Part shown: positions 44,401 to 44,831 of the stretch, one piece after another
Layout: every line of letters starts with the position of its first letter
How positions within the stretch are numbered: position 1 is the stretch's first letter
Assembly (NCBI GenBank): GCA_003166795.1
Contig: PMUS01000067.1
Span: 16,447 to 61,277, forward strand
Source: Acidobacteriota bacterium
GTDB taxonomy: Bacteria; Acidobacteriota; Terriglobia; Acidiferrales; UBA7541
Reading direction: 5' to 3'
DNA length: 44,831 bases
Program-made: the position numbers and the translations under genes
The notes under the pieces: generated by a model
Database searches by the model: none
What the model was told of the DNA's origin: nothing
The model's input: only the letters and a program-made list of their open reading frames with translations

Positions 44401-44524
44401 TTACCTGTGCCGCCGCTTCTCCTGACGTGGCCTCGACCGGAGCCTCTTGCACACCCTCATTGGCAGCCTTCGGGCGTTCTTCTCCCTCTTCAGCCGCAAA
44501 TAGACGTTGGAACAGTGGCGCCAC
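41447..44524 (-). CDS. large membrane protein with two pentapeptide-repeat helices
   Basis: GTG 44524 is chosen as start because GAGGGA lies six bases upstream; the in-frame TTG 57 nt earlier lacks this. The 1025 residues have four parts: an acidic, Pro/Ala/Glu-rich, probably disordered region (1-400) with two copies of an IPAxxLPxAADxLxxLF motif near 57 and 193; a first pentapeptide block (A/C-D/N-L-x-x, about 403-480); five membrane segments (~519-730); and a second, longer pentapeptide block (~805-995). Pentapeptide repeats form right-handed quadrilateral beta-helices. If all five segments span the membrane, the two helices lie on opposite sides. Function is unknown. It converges with lacD. 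Confidence 0.85.
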   Translation of the reverse strand: MAPLFQRLFAAEEGEERPKAANEGVQEAPVEATSGEAAAQVTTVLAEMALREPPNGLIPASNLPPAADALAELFAEPPAVEKSHEDEVAVQPEKPLEPKAEEPPANAAPKKRNLLARLLTFKRPPKTTPEKQIPIEQDSTNGASEETLAEVRADAADKVAAESAAESAGDAQPQEPGERAAVDYSVVTGMLEPPIPAEALPSAADVLEKLFPSEETSSVAAPDLWAQVREEIHQEVREEEFAQAFNGARVGAVGDVSTDISAEPVVAENVQEESAVYESPRIDTDAEPISDVRRDAGADETPIGTSTENAQSIRRLGSNESQWPYENPYIAVRESTTRGQASENPMEIPEEPSQAEIPEAPMESIGPIASAPEAPQRLYKDWAFDEKLASHREWVESHGVMGQRADLSGAELESSDLISVNLRLADLHDANLRASDLLLADLRDACLVRADLEEACLVGANLEGANLEGASLETAMGLVPRQFAGANLRDALLAPPLMEFEAVAAFQRESQNAFRYFGAMTAASAVSWLVIWRTRDTQLLTDSAVIPFLHSRAAAAALPTAESYLIVPVALFILYLLFHFHLQRLWDAVMELPAIFPDGHTLGDRGPGMISGLLRTHFRWMNPDPSSSRLVEKGVSLLAAYWIVPATLLLFWARYLTRLEIHGTILHALLVVIATGIAAYATTKVGRAQERWAIEKQWTQRLIAKIKAINPISVATVLGGVLLLLSAGTIAGVPHDRTRAPQYGAANIRRWAPTAFWWLAFDPYADLTEASISRRPANWNGADEEVASVDGLRENSAKFRYAQGYGVFLANAHLWRADFQGAFLSEADLRSADLGQSNMRFAVMDHAQMNHTNLDRSNLDGADLRRADLRYANLSYCSLADAILVDARLEGASVYTARLPGATMTRANLEKADLRESYLGGAHMDHADLRSAYLWSAKLPGADLGGAQMESAILIDADLRGANLGGAELTGTVLNGADLTGTSLEGADLRGALGLSANQVCSARSRRGAVLDPDMETQVEAQCGK

Positions 44525-44831
44525 CGTGAATCCCTCTTTTGCCCTCGAAAAGCCTGAAGATACCCCCGGTCGTCCGAACAACGCGTCCGACCCCGGTCCG
44601 CATTGCGTCTAAACAGGGAAGTAGCGAAAGGCCATCCTCTCGCGATCCTCGTACACCTAAAGTCTACCCTCCGCCAGCATATCGCGGACTCCCTTCGCAA
44701 TCCCCCTGTCCAGGAGTGCAATAGCCGTACAGCTGGCCGCAAGTTAGTGCCGTCGCCCAAAAACCCGTCCCCGGTTTCGTCGAGGCATTTGACTCCGTAA
44801 GGGCCTGCCACGCCGTGCCGCGCCCGGCCAA
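44525..44831. other. 307 bp upstream of the pentapeptide gene, no gene recognised
   Basis: Apart from the rejected TTG extension of the pentapeptide gene, no ORF with codon structure or ribosome binding site was found, and no tRNA or known ncRNA fold was recognised. It must hold the promoter of the pentapeptide gene. Confidence 0.5.

Noticed and set aside
44525-44831. Possible structured RNA at the right end of the window
   Set aside because: I could not fold it into a tRNA, RNase P RNA, 6S or tmRNA pattern, and it is cut by the window edge.

Overview
The window is a stretch of GC-rich bacterial chromosome. Its gene content fits an Acidobacteriota genome: a CRTAC1-type FG-GAP protein, a DUF885 peptidase, a VirB10-like exported protein, CarD, an NtrYX-like pair, BshC, and many small palindromic dispersed repeats. 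This assignment is an inference from gene families, since no rRNA or other taxonomic marker is present. No tRNA, rRNA, phage genes or recognisable transposase gene was seen. Most of the DNA is ordinary single-copy coding sequence; the unusual material sits in the intergenic repeats and a few odd proteins.

Region by region. 1-3832 (minus strand): an acyl-CoA reductase fused to a degenerate HAD domain, an SDR reductase and the start of a polysaccharide pyruvyl transferase-like gene, probably one lipid or envelope operon. 3955-4588: a 610 bp insertion with ~32 bp terminal inverted repeats and 12 bp flanking direct repeats, carrying one membrane-protein gene. 4670-7177: catalase divergent from an OxyR-type regulator that keeps both redox cysteines. 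7195-11564: DUF885 peptidase and TPR/FG-GAP/ASPIC secreted protein. 11774-13528: a tiny membrane protein and an SPFH protein with a clear terminator. 13570-19356: an overlapping signalling operon of an exported protein, a shortened family-5 solute-binding protein, an NtrY-like kinase and an NtrC/NtrX-like activator. 19420-25342: repeats, a membrane protein, a polysaccharide deacetylase, a Zn-ribbon protein, a CHASE4-like hybrid kinase and a VirB10-like protein. 25376-27739: thiO, rimI and tsaB.

27895-31444: carD, then the hrcA-grpE-dnaJ heat-shock genes, followed by rsmE, lepB and carA. carA uses a CTG start with a perfect Shine-Dalgarno and has a ~33-residue in-frame hairpin-rich insertion. 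A GIY-YIG nuclease gene lying between inverted palindromic repeats separates carA from carB. bshC, a tagatose-bisphosphate aldolase gene and a large membrane pentapeptide-repeat protein close the window.

The most promising undescribed features are (i) the GIY-YIG nuclease with its flanking palindromic repeats, together with a gene-less copy of the same repeat pair at 19420-19532 and a related element at 41269-41397; (ii) the 610 bp terminal-repeat cassette; (iii) two further dispersed families, a 9-bp-period YTGCNTCCT tract and a ~45 bp GTAGGGGCGCAG repeat that supplies the bshC stop codon; and (iv) the orphan binding-protein/two-component operon with a possible pseudoknot in its leader.
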